In this document: piece after piece, positions 48,455 to 59,967 of the stretch
Numbering within the stretch: position 1 is the first letter of the stretch
Layout: each line of letters opens with the position of its first letter
NCBI GenBank assembly: GCA_014773175.1
Contig: VXCM01003333.1
Span: forward strand, 1-64,000
Length of the DNA stretch: 64,000 bases
Reading direction: 5' to 3'
DNA from: Lucifuga dentata
Taxonomy: Eukaryota > Chordata > Actinopteri > Ophidiiformes > Bythitidae
The notes under the pieces: generated by a model
The model's database searches: none
What the model saw: the letters and a program-made list of their open reading frames with translations, nothing else
Told to the model about the DNA's origin: nothing
Position numbers and translations under genes: made by a program

Positions 48455-51400
48455 ATGCACATTCCTACAAGACACATACGTGCGTGCACACTCACACACA
48501 TCCTTCTCATGTGGTTTACCTCCCAGGGACCACTGAGACATTGCTACGGCAACGGGTGCTTGCCTCCACTAATGAACTGGTTGCCATGCCAATAGTGTTG
48601 GCTACAGTATCAAACGATGCGACCTAGTGAGGAGGGGGGTAGGGTGGGAGATGTGNGGGGGGGGACTGGAGGAGGGCAGAGGGGACATAGAATAGTGCTG
48701 AGCTATGCAATTTTACTTACAGTTCCCTGAAATGGAACAATAGCAGAGATGCAAACGTCTCATTCTGACCTCGCATTCTTGTTGTTAAAGCTCTTCGGCT
48801 GGTCAGCTCTGTCCTGCGGCTCCAGACTTTTCTAAGAAAAAGACAAAAAAAAAAAAAAAAANAAAAAAAAAAAAAAAAACTAAAGAGAGAGAGAGAGAGC
48901 CTTTCCTCCTATTTAAAGGCAAAAAAATGGAATAGTGGGAGAAAATTGGCAGTGCACGCAAATCACTGTAAAATCTAGTTAAGCATAGCAGATACACATA
49001 ATACATTCAAGCAGGTTTTTTTTTTTCTTTTTATTGTGGCTGGGGAGCCTCTGGTGTATCACACACAGACATATGAAGCAAAGCAGATTTTCTCTCCAAA
49101 TGAGTTTATTCTTTCTTCTTCTGGACTGTGGCGGGGATCTGACATTATGCATGCTGAGCTAATAGGAAGAAAATAAGCAAAGGGAAATATTTATCCCAGT
49201 ATGGAACCTTCACATCCTCATTTGGTGTAGAAGAATAAGTGCTGTGAAAGTGTGAGCTAGCCTTCAATATCCTTATAGCATGGAGGATAAGGAAAGAAGT
49301 CATCTTATTTCCATGAACATGGCAGATGATTAATTATTTAAAGGTAATGCATTCATATTCTGCACATATAATGGCACAGATCATTCTCATACCTTGATCA
49401 TGGTTTGATCATGACCTTGATCATGTACAACTGTCATGCTACATTTGATTCCATAATAGCATCAGCAAGATATTTACCCAGACTTATTGTAGCTGAAATA
49501 GTGTGTAAGAATACCATGTAAGACATAACTACAAGTGCATGCACACACACATGATACAACATGCAAAATCTGTCTAAATCAATTTGTTTTAATGGTAAAG
49601 CCATTTCTTAAAGACAGGGATTGAAAGACGGGAATGAGCTAATAGCTAATATGAACCCCAGCAAAAAGCTGCTGCGTTTGAATGGACAGGAAATCAAACC
49701 ATTGCCACTTGTATTTTGACCAAAATTCCAGCAATAGACTTACCTGTCCAGCGCTTTTTTCTTCTTATTGCCCAGTACATTGCTTAGTATGCTCCAGCCA
49801 AAAGTACTTCATACACTTGTCTAAGATAGGGGAATTGGGCAGCCATGTTTAAATCGATGTCTCCCAAAGTAGAAGAACAGTGAGGCATCTTGGGAAAACC
49901 CATTTGAAATCGATCTTAAAAGCCCAGGATGGTGAGCTGGGATATCATTAACAACTTGACTTTAAAATGTAAAAACAGGCACACAAAGTCAAATTTTGCA
50001 AAATGTTGATGCGCTGTAACATTAACACAGGATAAGACTGTGGGCTTTGATATATCTGCGTCACAGAAATAAATGACTCCTGTGGGAACAGAGATATTAG
50101 CCTGAATCTGAGAGCCTCCCATTGACAACCCAGCAAAAATTTAGTCGAAGATTGCATATTTGGAATGTTCCTGGGGAAAGATATAGATGAGAGTGAGCAC
50201 TTTTGTTTTCTAATCGTGACTCATTGCTCCAGCCCTTTAATGCTTTAATGCAATGCGAAGTGGGCACAGAAAACGGCAGAGTTTTGGATTAATTCCCTAT
50301 AGCAGTGCCTTTAGCATGTCTGGATCTCTGTGGAGCACAGTTAGGGGTGTTCAGGTGGGAAAGCCAGTTAGAATGTCCTGGTTTCAAGTTGTATAGCAAA
50401 TAAATCTAGCCCCTCTTTTTTAATAATTTAAATCTCTTGAGATTTTGTCAGCCATCTCCAGCTGTGAGCATGTAGAATCATCTACGGCTTTCACCCTGCT
50501 AGCACTGCTTCTGTTGGTCTGGCCACCTGTACTCACAGGGTAAGAATGACTGGGGGACAGATAGATGGAGACAAACTTTGATTTTAATGTATGCTCCTCT
50601 CTTCTTCTTCATCTTTGCCACCTTGTACTCTGTAAAACTGTAGTTCTTTCAGTCTACCCATCGCATATTTCTTCAGTATAATTTCTGCCTCCAGAGCAGG
50701 TCTGCATCTGAAAAATATTTGTATAACTCCAGTCTGCGACTAACTCGCCTCCACTCTGCCTTCTGCTTTCTGTCAGAGGTGTCTCCAGTTTGACCATGAC
50801 TCCACAGTGTGGCATGCAAAGCAGCAGATCATCTGCTCTCTCAGCAAGTCACTGTGGGACGTCTACAACTATGGCCTCTTCCAGCCGGCTGGAGATGGAA
50901 GAGATGCAAAGTTTTTGGAGGAGGAGCGTCCCTTACGAGACTACGCACAGACCTTTGAGAAAGGGGTGCCTTACCTGGAGGTATGGGGTGGAAATCGTGG
51001 AAATGTGTCATTACAGTACACAGGCCAGGAGAAAGCAGGAATATGCGTCAAGAATTTTGAATAATTTGCTCTGTTTTATATGAGAAGATACAACAACAAC
51101 AAAAAATTAAACACTCCCGTTGCTAAATTTTTACATCTTGAAGAGTTAAGAAGTTAATTATGTTATCTACAGCTACGAGAGAATTTTTATCTTTTGCAGC
51201 TTTTGCAGTTTGGTGATTTCAGAAACTAATTAAACTTTAAAATGGCTCTGAATGAAATAAAAACCCTCTATTTGCCGGTTTATCAGGAAGAAAGTATTCA
51301 GATAAATAACTTCAATGGAAGCAATAATACAGCCATATAAAAATACACCACTAGAAGTAAAATAAAAGTCCTGCATTCAACAACGTACTTCATTATTACA

Positions 51401-54314
51401 TGAAAGTGTCAGCAGCAAGATTTACTTAATGTATCAGAAGTAAAAGGTCTTATTATGAAGAATGGCCCATTCCAGTGTTAAATTATAAATGCATTAATAA
51501 GCCGAACTTTATTGTTGTAAGTGGTCCAGGCAGAGCTAATTTTCTGTAGACTATTTATATATATATATGACACAAAATTAGAAGACTGAAGTAAAGTACA
51601 AGTAGGTGTAATTTTTACCCAAGTATGATACTTGAGTACATGGAGTGTGTCATTTTCCACCTCTGATATTTTCAGCCCTAAAGTTTATTTCCTTGGTATC
51701 CGTTTCAGCTAAATAATCCACATGATCCCCATATTTTATTACATTCTGTACATTATATAACCAACATAAGTTCAACCTGATGTTTCTCTGCCTTTTAAGA
51801 AGCGGGTTGTGTAAAGCTGTGAGATGACATCAGTGTACAAATTTGCTTTTTATATTGGGACACAGTTATCTTACAGTGCCCTCTGGTGGTTCATCTGCTC
51901 CAAATGTTCCTGGTGGGTGTGGCCGAAAGTTTCTTGTCCTCAAACTTTGGCTTGAAACCAGAGTGTTTACATTCTTGACAAGGTTCCAGATACAAACATG
52001 GTTGTGTAATCACGCGGCCTCCTGTCTTTATTGCGCTCCATAGAATGCATCCTATTCCTACAGCACCATGAGCACGTGTACTTTCAACATGAATGCTTCC
52101 ATATGAATCAGGCCCCAAACTCACACTGTTAGTGCCACGTTTTACCTATTAAGCCACACACGTGAAGTACCGTTTCTCAAAATCAGGACAAAAACTCACT
52201 TGATATCTTTACGAAATAGATCATGGAGGTGTTGCCGGGATATCGAGTGGGGGAATTGTGTGGTTAAGAGGAATAATGGTACTTTTTCTGGTTCAGTGCT
52301 GAAATTAGTTAAATCTACTTCCTCATATGAAAAGCTCAAGCCAGCATTCTGTGAGTCAAAAAATCTATTTTTAATTTGTTTTTAGTGTGGCAACTCCAGC
52401 TTTTACAGGATTGCAGCCTCATTTCTCTGGTTTTAATAAAGAATTGTTCATCTTGTCAGACACCATCAGACAAGATGATCAGACAAGATCCAGGGTATAC
52501 ACTCTGGATTTTAGCATTTATAGAAGTCTTTTTTATTTATTTCATATATAATGTCATAATAATATATTGGACTGTGTTACAGTATGATGAATCACAGTTT
52601 TCACACATTTTTTTCTGCTCCCCAGTTTAGGTACAAAACCAGAGTTTATAAACAGGCCAATCTGGATGAAAAGGCTCTTGCGAAACTCAGCTCAAAGGTA
52701 TCTCTTTTTGTGTCTTTTAAATATCAACATGTTATGTGCGTATGGTATTCATTACAACTCCAGCATCTTTTTCCTTCGTCTGCCACCCCACGAAGGCCAG
52801 TTTGAAGAAATTCCTGGACTACATTCAGACTGGAGCACTAGAGAAGTTGGGAAAGGTCCTTGATAAAGGTCTTGACCCTAATTTTCATGACCCTGACAGT
52901 GGAGGTGAGTTTGCCAAATGCCTGTGTGTGCTAACTGTTTGGAAAGCTATATTTTTGACAGCATCTAGTGATTTCTCCTTTTCCTTCAAATGCTTTGTAA
53001 GGGATTGGTAGTGGTCATAACGGCATAAGACTTTCTGAGTAGAGTAGGTTTTCACTTTAAAGGACCACACTGGCCATTTTGCATGTTTGAGCCTAATCAA
53101 TTTTCATACATGTTACATTACTGAAAACCATTTCCCAAACGATAAAACTGTATTTCAGCTTTCCTGATATTTGGCAAAATCTCTTAATCTTTCAAAATCA
53201 AATATTCAAGTGATACATACACCTTAAAAATTGATGATTTCCCTGCTAATAGTTACACAGCCTTATGAAGTCACGGTCGTTTTTTTTTTTTTCAATAAAT
53301 GCAGGTCTTCTTTTAGGACTATACTCCCCGGTGGAGACATATTCACTCCACACTTTTTATTGCGCTTAAACGCTAAATTTACATAACTTCTAAAAAAAAA
53401 ACCTGAATACACATCTTGTGTGATACCTATCCCAAGAACGTTTCAAGTATCATCAAGTTGATTTTAATTGCATACCAAAATGAACTGAAACCAATGGCGG
53501 TCTGGAAGGTAGGAAAAACATTTTTAATTCACCATTCCAGTAGTATGTTTTGGGAAATGACTGTCAGTAACATTACATGTATGAAAATTGAATATATTAG
53601 GCTCATGCATGCAAAATGGATGATATGGTGCTTTAAGTATGTGAAAAATCAGCATGATTAAGATGACTGTCTTTCCTGTTTTTCTCTGAGCTCCATGGAT
53701 ACCCTTCTCTCTCTTTTTTTTTTTTTTTNCCCCCCTCACTGTGGCTGTACAGTCAGGCCTGTCAGTGGAGGGCATCAGGGTGCTGGTTCAGGGTGGTGCT
53801 CATTTGGACTTTAGAAGCAGAGATGGCCTGACAGCCATGCATAAAGCTGCCAGGGCTCACAATCATGCTGGGCTGCTGGTAAGAAAGACTTCTCATCAAA
53901 TTTCATGTCATATGAGGAGAAGACAAATAGAAAAATGATTATAAAAAATGGGGGTTTTGGACAAAATAACACAAACATCTCAGGCCAGATCTTTGCCATT
54001 TAACTAATAAATCACAATTGCAAATACAGCATTTCTCCATCTCTGCCACCTCTCTTCTTCTTATTACCAGGCTCTTTTGTCCCTGGGGGCATCTCCAGAC
54101 TACAAAGACCGCTATGGTCTGACCCCGCTGTACCACACCGTGCTGACAGGGGGCGACACCTCCTGCTGTGAAACTCTCCTCTACTACAGAGCCAAGCTGG
54201 GCACGAGGGACGAGAATGGCTGGGATGAGTCCCATCAGGTAGCACTGGACAGTGTTGTGTCCACATTTCTGATTAAATCAACCAATACAAATCTACAAAT
54301 CATCCATCTGTCTG

Positions 54315-54370
<56 letters not shown>

Positions 54371-57300
54371 CCCACTCTCATGGTTTTCCTTTCATATTTT
54401 TATGTAAAAAAAGAAACGTCTTTGTCTCTTTTCATGTCATCTTCTGCAACTCACCTCCATTTCCCCATCTTATCTACGTGGTTGTTGTTGTATATCAGCA
54501 TCCTCAATCTCTCTCATCACTTTCTCACACCCCTCCTCTCTCCTCCCCTTCATCCAAAAGCCTCACTCACCTCTCCATTCTCTCTCCCTCCTCCCTTCCT
54601 TCTCTCTTTCCATAGCACAGGGATGAAGAGGAGTATGGGATGGAAGAAATACATAAGGTATCCTTCATCCTATCATCTCTCCATCCCATTCAGTCTTTCG
54701 GAGGCAAAGGCACAGAGAATCGTGTTGTGATCAGTGAAAAATCAATGAAAAGTAAAAGAAGTCGCTGCATATCTTGCTTGCTCAGAAGGAGCATTACTGC
54801 CTACGTTATGTCTCTAGCAGTTAAATAATTTTGCGTTTGTGCTGCAAGCTGGTTGTCATGGTATTTTATTTTGGTTTCACTGTGTTCAATGTTTCAGTTC
54901 TTTATTTCGTATGTTTCTTATGATATTTTCGTCCCTGCAGAAAAATATCAGGAAACCTTCTCAGTTTTGTTTTCCTTACTTCTCACCATAATGCAGATGC
55001 AGTCCACAACTTTATTCCTTTGGGTCTGACCTGGTTGTCTGAAAGAGCAATTGTGGATCTAAATGCAGATTTAAGAGATGGAATATTCTTTCTTTTCTTT
55101 TTTTCTCTTTGCTTTTCTTTTTCTCATTTCTCATTGTCCACTCTTTCTAATGTACACAAACAGTTCTGTATGAAATTCATCCTCTCTCCTCTGACTTGTT
55201 TTTCCTGCACTTTATAATCCTGACACTCTGTAAATATTATATCACACTCTTGATATTTAAAGGCTTGCCAGTATGGCTTTGCCCAGCACTTGGAGCATCT
55301 GCTGTTTTATGGAGCAGACACCACTTCCCAGAATGCCTCAGGGAATACTGCACTTCATATTTCTGCCCTGTACAACAAGGCAAGTATGGCAACGATTCAA
55401 TTTCAGTAACTATAATTGCAATAATGATTACTGCAGGTTTATAGAGAGAACAGCTGGTTTGTCTAAATGATGTTAACCATCACTGTCCCTCTGATTGATC
55501 AGGAAAGCTGTGTCCGTGTTCTTCTGTACAGGGGAGCAAATAAGGAGGCAAAGAACAAGCATGGCCAGACGCCTTTTCAGGTAACATGATGTATAACCAG
55601 CTGCTGTTAATGGATATTGATAAAACAAAATTGTGACATTTTACTGGGTCAGTAGTATTGGGAATGGGTTTGGCCACAAACTGAAAGCAAAAATAGCCAT
55701 GTGATAGAAATTACATCACATTTTGTCTCCTGTGTTTGCAGCTCGCTGTACTGTCTGGTCACTTTGAACTCGGGGAAATCATCAAAAACCATAAAGATTC
55801 TGACATAGGTAAGTCTCCATGTCATACTCTTCTGAAGAGGCTAAATCATATTGATTTTCAAAGCCTGCCTTTCCTATCACATTCCTGAATGTAACGTGTA
55901 ATTTTCCTCACAGTTTTCCTTCTTTCTCCCTGACAATCTTCCTTATTTTTTCCCTTATCTCATCCTGTCATTCTGAACCCCATTACCCTTCCTCACTCCT
56001 CACCTCTGACCCCTGTCACCCCATCTGTAAACCTCACCATCACACCCCACGCCTCTATCCTCAGTGTTCTTTTTGGAATCACCAAAGTATGTTCCCAAGA
56101 GAAAAGAGAGTGCTCACACACTGCCTCTCCCTTTGCTCCACTCCCATCCCTTACTGCGCGCTAACAGCGATAACACCATGACCCAGTCTGACCCCCAGGC
56201 CCTGCCCAACAAGACCACAACCAATCCCAAACTGGGACAGGTACTGAGGGCCATTCGATGGACGCTAGTCTACTGATTTTTATTACATTAAATATGCTTT
56301 GCTGATGCTACAGTGCATTACTTTCTCTGTCTCGCTTTATTTTTGAGAGCAAACAGATTTGACGGCTTGGTTTCTGATTGTATGGTGTGGGGCCAGTTTC
56401 AGTGTTCTGTATACAGGACTTTTTGTATTTCTGCAGGTCCAGCGCAGGGCCTCCATAGGCGTGAGAAGCTCCAGCAGCCCCAGAAGCCGTACTCGCTCCC
56501 CATCCAGAGGAAGAGGAGGCCAGAGTGACACAGAGGAGAGGCACCGCCAGCCACGAGGCAGACAGGGGTAAACTAGCATGTTCTATCTCACCTATATTTC
56601 CCTATAAATAACAATAGTTATTTCAATATAAATGTCATGTACATTACAGGCCGGAAGTTTGAGGCCACAATCCCAGATTTTAAAAAAATCATCAATACAC
56701 ACTTTACAATTTATTGCATAGGAAATGACAAAAAAAATATAAAATAAATGTAATTAATTAGTTTTCAAGAAGAATTAGTCAACAAGAGCACATTATGTAG
56801 CCTCTATGGCTTAAGAAATGATTTTTAATGCAGGCATCAGTCTGTATTAGTGTTGTGTTGTGTTCCAACTCCCTGCTGATGTGTTTTAACATTCTATTCA
56901 ATAGCTGCTGTCTGCCTTCTCCCACATCATTTTGGGATTAATTTGCTACACAGTCTGCTCATGCTGCTGTTCTGCATGTAAAACATGGNTTTGGGGGAGA
57001 GAGATCTGGAGATTTGGTCCAAGTTAAAGGAATTATGAATAAAGAGAATTACCATTCCATCCTTCAAGGACACATGTTTCCATTCAGTTTTCTAATTATT
57101 GGTCAAATTTTCATTCTTCAACAGGACAGCGATCCAAAACATTCATCAAAATTATGCCAAAATTACATCCATTCAAAAGAGAAGCAAAAGGTTTGAGAAT
57201 TATGACTTGGCCAGAGGGGGCTACTTTGACAAAACCAAAGTCTGAGCCTGAAATGACTTCAAAGTGCTTTGATGTTGACGAATTCTTCTTGAAAACTAAT

Positions 57301-59967
57301 TAGTTACATTTATTTTATGTATTTTTGTCATTTCCTGTGCAACGAATAGTAAAACAGTGTATTGATTTTTCTAAAAATCTGGGGGTGGCCTCAAACTTCT
57401 GGCCTGTAAGGATCAATATTATAGCTTACAATATTATCAATACTTGCATTGTAAAGCTTTAGTCTTTATTGTTGTTTTGCTGTTGTGTATAACACAGTCA
57501 TGGCATGGTTTTGTAACAGACCTCTCTCTCTCTCTCTCTCTCTCGCTCTCGCTCTCTGCAGTGCCACCTCCGCAGGCAGTGGTGGGGGTCAAATGAGGCG
57601 TATGTACAGCGCGGTGCCAGGGCGGGTGTATGTGGCCACACGTGCCCACTCTGCTAGTGGAGACAGAGAGCTAACCCTCAGCAAAGGGGACAAAGTTAAA
57701 GGTGAGACAAAGACACGACCAGTTAAAAATGCCAAAATTAATTTAAACAAAAAAATCCAAGCAAAAATCAACCTCGGCAATTTTTTTTTTCATGCTATCT
57801 AAAATCTCTGTATCTAGTGTTAAGTGTAGGAGAGGGAGGATACTGGGAGGGGACGGTGAAAGGCCGTACTGGCTGGTTTCCCTCAGACTGTGTGGAAGAG
57901 GTGGCAGCTCCCAGCAAAGATCGATCAGGTAAGACAAAGTCAGTGGCAGCTTCACCTCAGTATTGTATTTTACAGTAAAAGATCATTCCGCCTCCAGTGA
58001 ATGTTCAGCCCATTTTCTGAAACCCCTCAGGGTTTTGTGGTAGCCTATTGAGAGAGGGATTTTGTAGACGTCCTACATTTTATTTATATTTCCACAAATT
58101 TGAAACCAGTCTCATACCTGATAAGAAATGTTTTACCATCATTAGCTCCAATTTATTTGGGTGTCGGTGAGTTAAAAATGAAAGCTGCAACTAAAAAAAC
58201 TCTCTTCCTCAACTGTGAAGTTTGAAATGAGAGAGATCCAGCCACAGAGAATCTTAATAAGAACAGGAAGAACTTCTATGAGGAACAAGGGGAAAAAAAG
58301 CAAAAGTGTGTTAAAGGACCATACCCAATAGATTTTTAAGGTGGGTATATCACTTGAATATTTGATTTTGAAAGACTAAGAGATTTTGCAAAATATCAGG
58401 AAAGCTGAAATACGGTTTTATCCTTTGGGAAATGATTGTCAGTAACATAACATGTATGAAAATTGAATGTATTAGGCTCAAACTTGCAAAATGGTGGTAT
58501 GGTCCTTTAAGCGTTTTAGATGGGACCGTATAATAAGTAGCACAAAGTATTTTTATGGCTTTGATTTTTGGAATCTGACATTGTTCTTATGGTACATCTA
58601 TACCGCTGGTGATGTTTTGCCTTATTGTCATTTAGCTTCTATATCCTGTTCTAATATTTACCTAATTTTCTGGACATACCTACTTTTAATCAGTTGAAGC
58701 CTTAGTGTTCTCATATAAATTGAAAACTTAATCAGATTTACTTAGATGGGAAGTGCTCATCAAAACGCGGGTTGTTTTTTTTATAGGCCAAACAGACCTG
58801 GTGTCCTAGTCAGATATTTAGTTTTGACAGCTTTGAGATGAATAAAGCCTGTGTGAAGAGATTTGGGAAGGAATCACACAACATTAACATGTAACATAGA
58901 CTGAGATGGTTTGGACATGTACAGAGGAGGGATAGTGAACATATCGGTAGAAGGATGCTGAGGTTGGAACTGCCAGGCAGGAGGCCTAGAGGAAGACCAA
59001 AGAGGAGATTTATGGATGTAGTGAAAGAGGACATGAAGTTAGTTGGTGTGAGAGAAGAGGAGGCAGAGGATAGGGTTAGATGGAGGCAGATGATTTGCTG
59101 TGGTGACCCCTGAAGGGAAAGCCAAAAGGAAAAGAAGAAGATACTGAGGAATGACAGAAATAACATGCTGAGAAATGGGTTGAATACTTGCCAGGGCTCA
59201 AATTGTCCTTTAGATCACTATAACAACCAACACGTCACACTCATGTTAAACGTTTCACAGCAGACAGCAGCACGTGTGCAGCACAGGCATTCACTCCGCT
59301 CCTGTTTTCTCAGAGACACTATTCATACACACAAGAAAAACACATGCCATGTACAAAGACTCAAAAATGTGGTGTCAGTATATTTGATTCAGCCACATTG
59401 CGATGAAGGCAACACCTCCATAAAAAGACAGAGAAAGTGTAATGATGGAAACTGGAAGTGGAAGTTTAAACAGAGCATATGTTCTGCCTGAATCAGTCAT
59501 CCTCAAAGTCCGGATTCCGGTCCGGATCTGGACCGAACCACAACTGTCTCCGGACTCTGAGCAAATTATACTTTTCATATGTTTTACTTGTATTATCTGC
59601 GGGACATTGCTGCGACACAATGAGTCAAAATTCTCCGCTTTCCTCACTACAAAGTGAAACCGAATGTCTGCCTGAGAGTTGACAGCGCAGATTGAGAGTT
59701 ACTTTCACACAGTTTCACTACTTTCGTCAGCCCCGCTTGACACCTTAAATTGTCAATAAAAAATTTAGGATCCCAGTCCAACCCTGGCTTGACTGACTTT
59801 AATAAACAGACCTTTGTGTTACTGAAAATTTTCTTTGTGGACCTTTAAGGTTTGTATTTGAGTACCCTGGCCTAAATCTTCCTTGCAGAGTCACGCAGTG
59901 AGAAAGCCAAGAGGAAGCTTTTCCGGAATGTCACTGTGGGAGCCTACGATGGCACCGATGGGCCCAG
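46093..59967 (+). CDS. shank1: SHANK1 postsynaptic scaffold, N-terminal part (SPN, ankyrin repeats, SH3); 3' end outside the window
   Basis: Master scaffold of excitatory postsynaptic densities. Fourteen coding exons: 46093-46587, 50777-50980, 52626-52697, 52796-52904, ~53730-53878, 54071-54238, 55263-55379, 55503-55580, 55742-55808, 56065-56240, 56437-56567, 57562-57701, 57818-57928, 59889-59967. About 700 residues are encoded. Residues 1-140 are acidic and Gln/His-rich. The SPN/ubiquitin-like domain starts at MMVFRIGIPDIKQT and continues through QFDHDSTVWHAKQQIICSLS and FLEEERPLRDYAQTFEKGVP. Ankyrin repeats run from about residue 258 to 480 (DYKDRYGLTPLYHT, QNASGNTALHISALYNK). A Ser/Arg linker (RSRTRSPSRGRG) precedes the SH3 domain (MYSAVPGRVYVATRAH ... 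GEGGYWEGTVKGRTGWFPSD). The HPLLRANSD linker motif and SSPRSRTRSPSRGRG fit SHANK1 better than SHANK2/3. The fifth exon has lost its acceptor to an assembly join at N 53729. The intron after 55379 has a GC donor. The PDZ exon is not found before 64000. Confidence 0.93.
48391..48451. repeat. (CT)n microsatellite in shank1 intron 1
   Basis: Two long CT runs separated by gtctgt. Nearby low-complexity tracts are a poly-G with N at 48656 and a poly-A with N at 48862. The rest of this 4.2-kb intron holds no recognised feature. Confidence 0.9.
51876..51889 (-). promoter_or_regulatory. CTCF-like motif (reverse) in shank1 intron 2
   Basis: GTGCCCTCTGGTGG is the complement of CCACCAGAGGGCAC, a close CTCF core. 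It points leftwards, towards the forward motifs at 28731 and 30670. Confidence 0.55.
53057..53636. mobile_element. TTAA-flanked inverted-repeat element, copy 9 (shank1 intron 4)
   Basis: 580 bp, TTAAAGGACCACAC at left and GATATGGTGCTTTAA at right; both long inverted repeats are intact. Confidence 0.85.
54311..54372. repeat. (TATC)n microsatellite in shank1 intron 6
   Basis: About 14 units of the tetranucleotide, starting from tctgtctgtctatc. Confidence 0.92.
54616..54657 (+). other. shank1: Candidate in-frame microexon of shank1 (42 nt)
   Basis: The 42-nt segment is preceded by a long pyrimidine tract and acceptor (tctctctttccatag) and followed by a donor (AAG|gtatcc). It has no stop and fits the phase-0 junction between the exons ending at 54238 and starting at 55263. 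It encodes HRDEEEYGMEEIHK. Its end, GMEEIHK, re-creates the ankyrin G-x-x-E-x-H-x motif that the preceding exon already supplies as GWDESHQ, so inclusion would enlarge a loop while keeping the helix. No transcript support is available. Confidence 0.45.
55380..55502 (+). other. shank1: GC-AG intron of shank1
   Basis: The exon encoding HISALYNK ends AAG and is followed by gcaagtatgg. The next exon begins GAAAGC after gatcag. The match to the family protein (ALYNK then E-x-C-x-R) fixes the junction, so the donor is GC, with otherwise perfect consensus (AAG|gcaagt). The intron is 123 bp. Confidence 0.85.
56647..57406. mobile_element. Tc1/mariner-like element with transposase relic (family A, copy 2)
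   Basis: TA flanks at 56645-56646 and 57407-57408. Left end CAGGCCGGAAGTTTGAGGCC, right end its near complement. Positions 57014-57196 read in frame as a Tc1 transposase piece with the catalytic-core motif LQQDSDPKHSSKLCQNY. The rest of the transposase is deleted, so the element is dead. Located in shank1 intron 11. Confidence 0.85.
57014..57196 (+). pseudogene. Tc1-like transposase fragment
   Basis: About 60 residues, including QQDSDPKHSSK around the second catalytic Asp of the DDE domain and NYIHSKEKQKV. It lacks the N-terminal DNA-binding helix-turn-helix region and the first and third catalytic residues. Confidence 0.8.
57523..57556. repeat. CT-rich polypyrimidine microsatellite next to a shank1 acceptor
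   Basis: A run of tctctctc..gctctcgctctctgcag directly precedes the exon at 57562. It serves as an unusually long polypyrimidine tract. Confidence 0.8.
58311..58510. mobile_element. TTAA-flanked inverted-repeat element, copy 10 (200-bp deletion derivative)
   Basis: TTAAAGGACCATAC at left, directly joined to internal sequence. The full right inverted repeat ends GGTATGGTCCTTTAA. Most of the left repeat and interior is deleted. Confidence 0.85.
58857..59148 (+). pseudogene. 3' end of a LINE-type reverse-transcriptase element
   Basis: The + strand reads RWFGHVQRRDSEHIGRRMLR then PGRRPRGRPKRRFMDVVKED and RVRWRQMICCGDP before a stop. This is the C-terminal tail common in RTE/CR1-like LINE proteins of fish. 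A gaaaagaagaaga tail follows. It is 5'-truncated and lies in shank1 intron 13. Confidence 0.65.
59494..59869. mobile_element. hAT-like element abutting the last seen shank1 exon
   Basis: Flanked by GCCTGAAT (59486-59493) and GCCTAAAT (59870-59877), an 8-bp duplication with one change. It starts CAGTCATCCTCAAAG and ends with the imperfect complement (tttgagtaccctg). No transposase. The right duplication lies 11 bp upstream of the exon starting at 59889. Confidence 0.62.

Noticed and set aside
58857..59148. Host gene exon encoding RPRGRPKRRFMDVVKED
   Set aside because: The pattern is a widespread LINE reverse-transcriptase tail, 5'-truncated and intronic.
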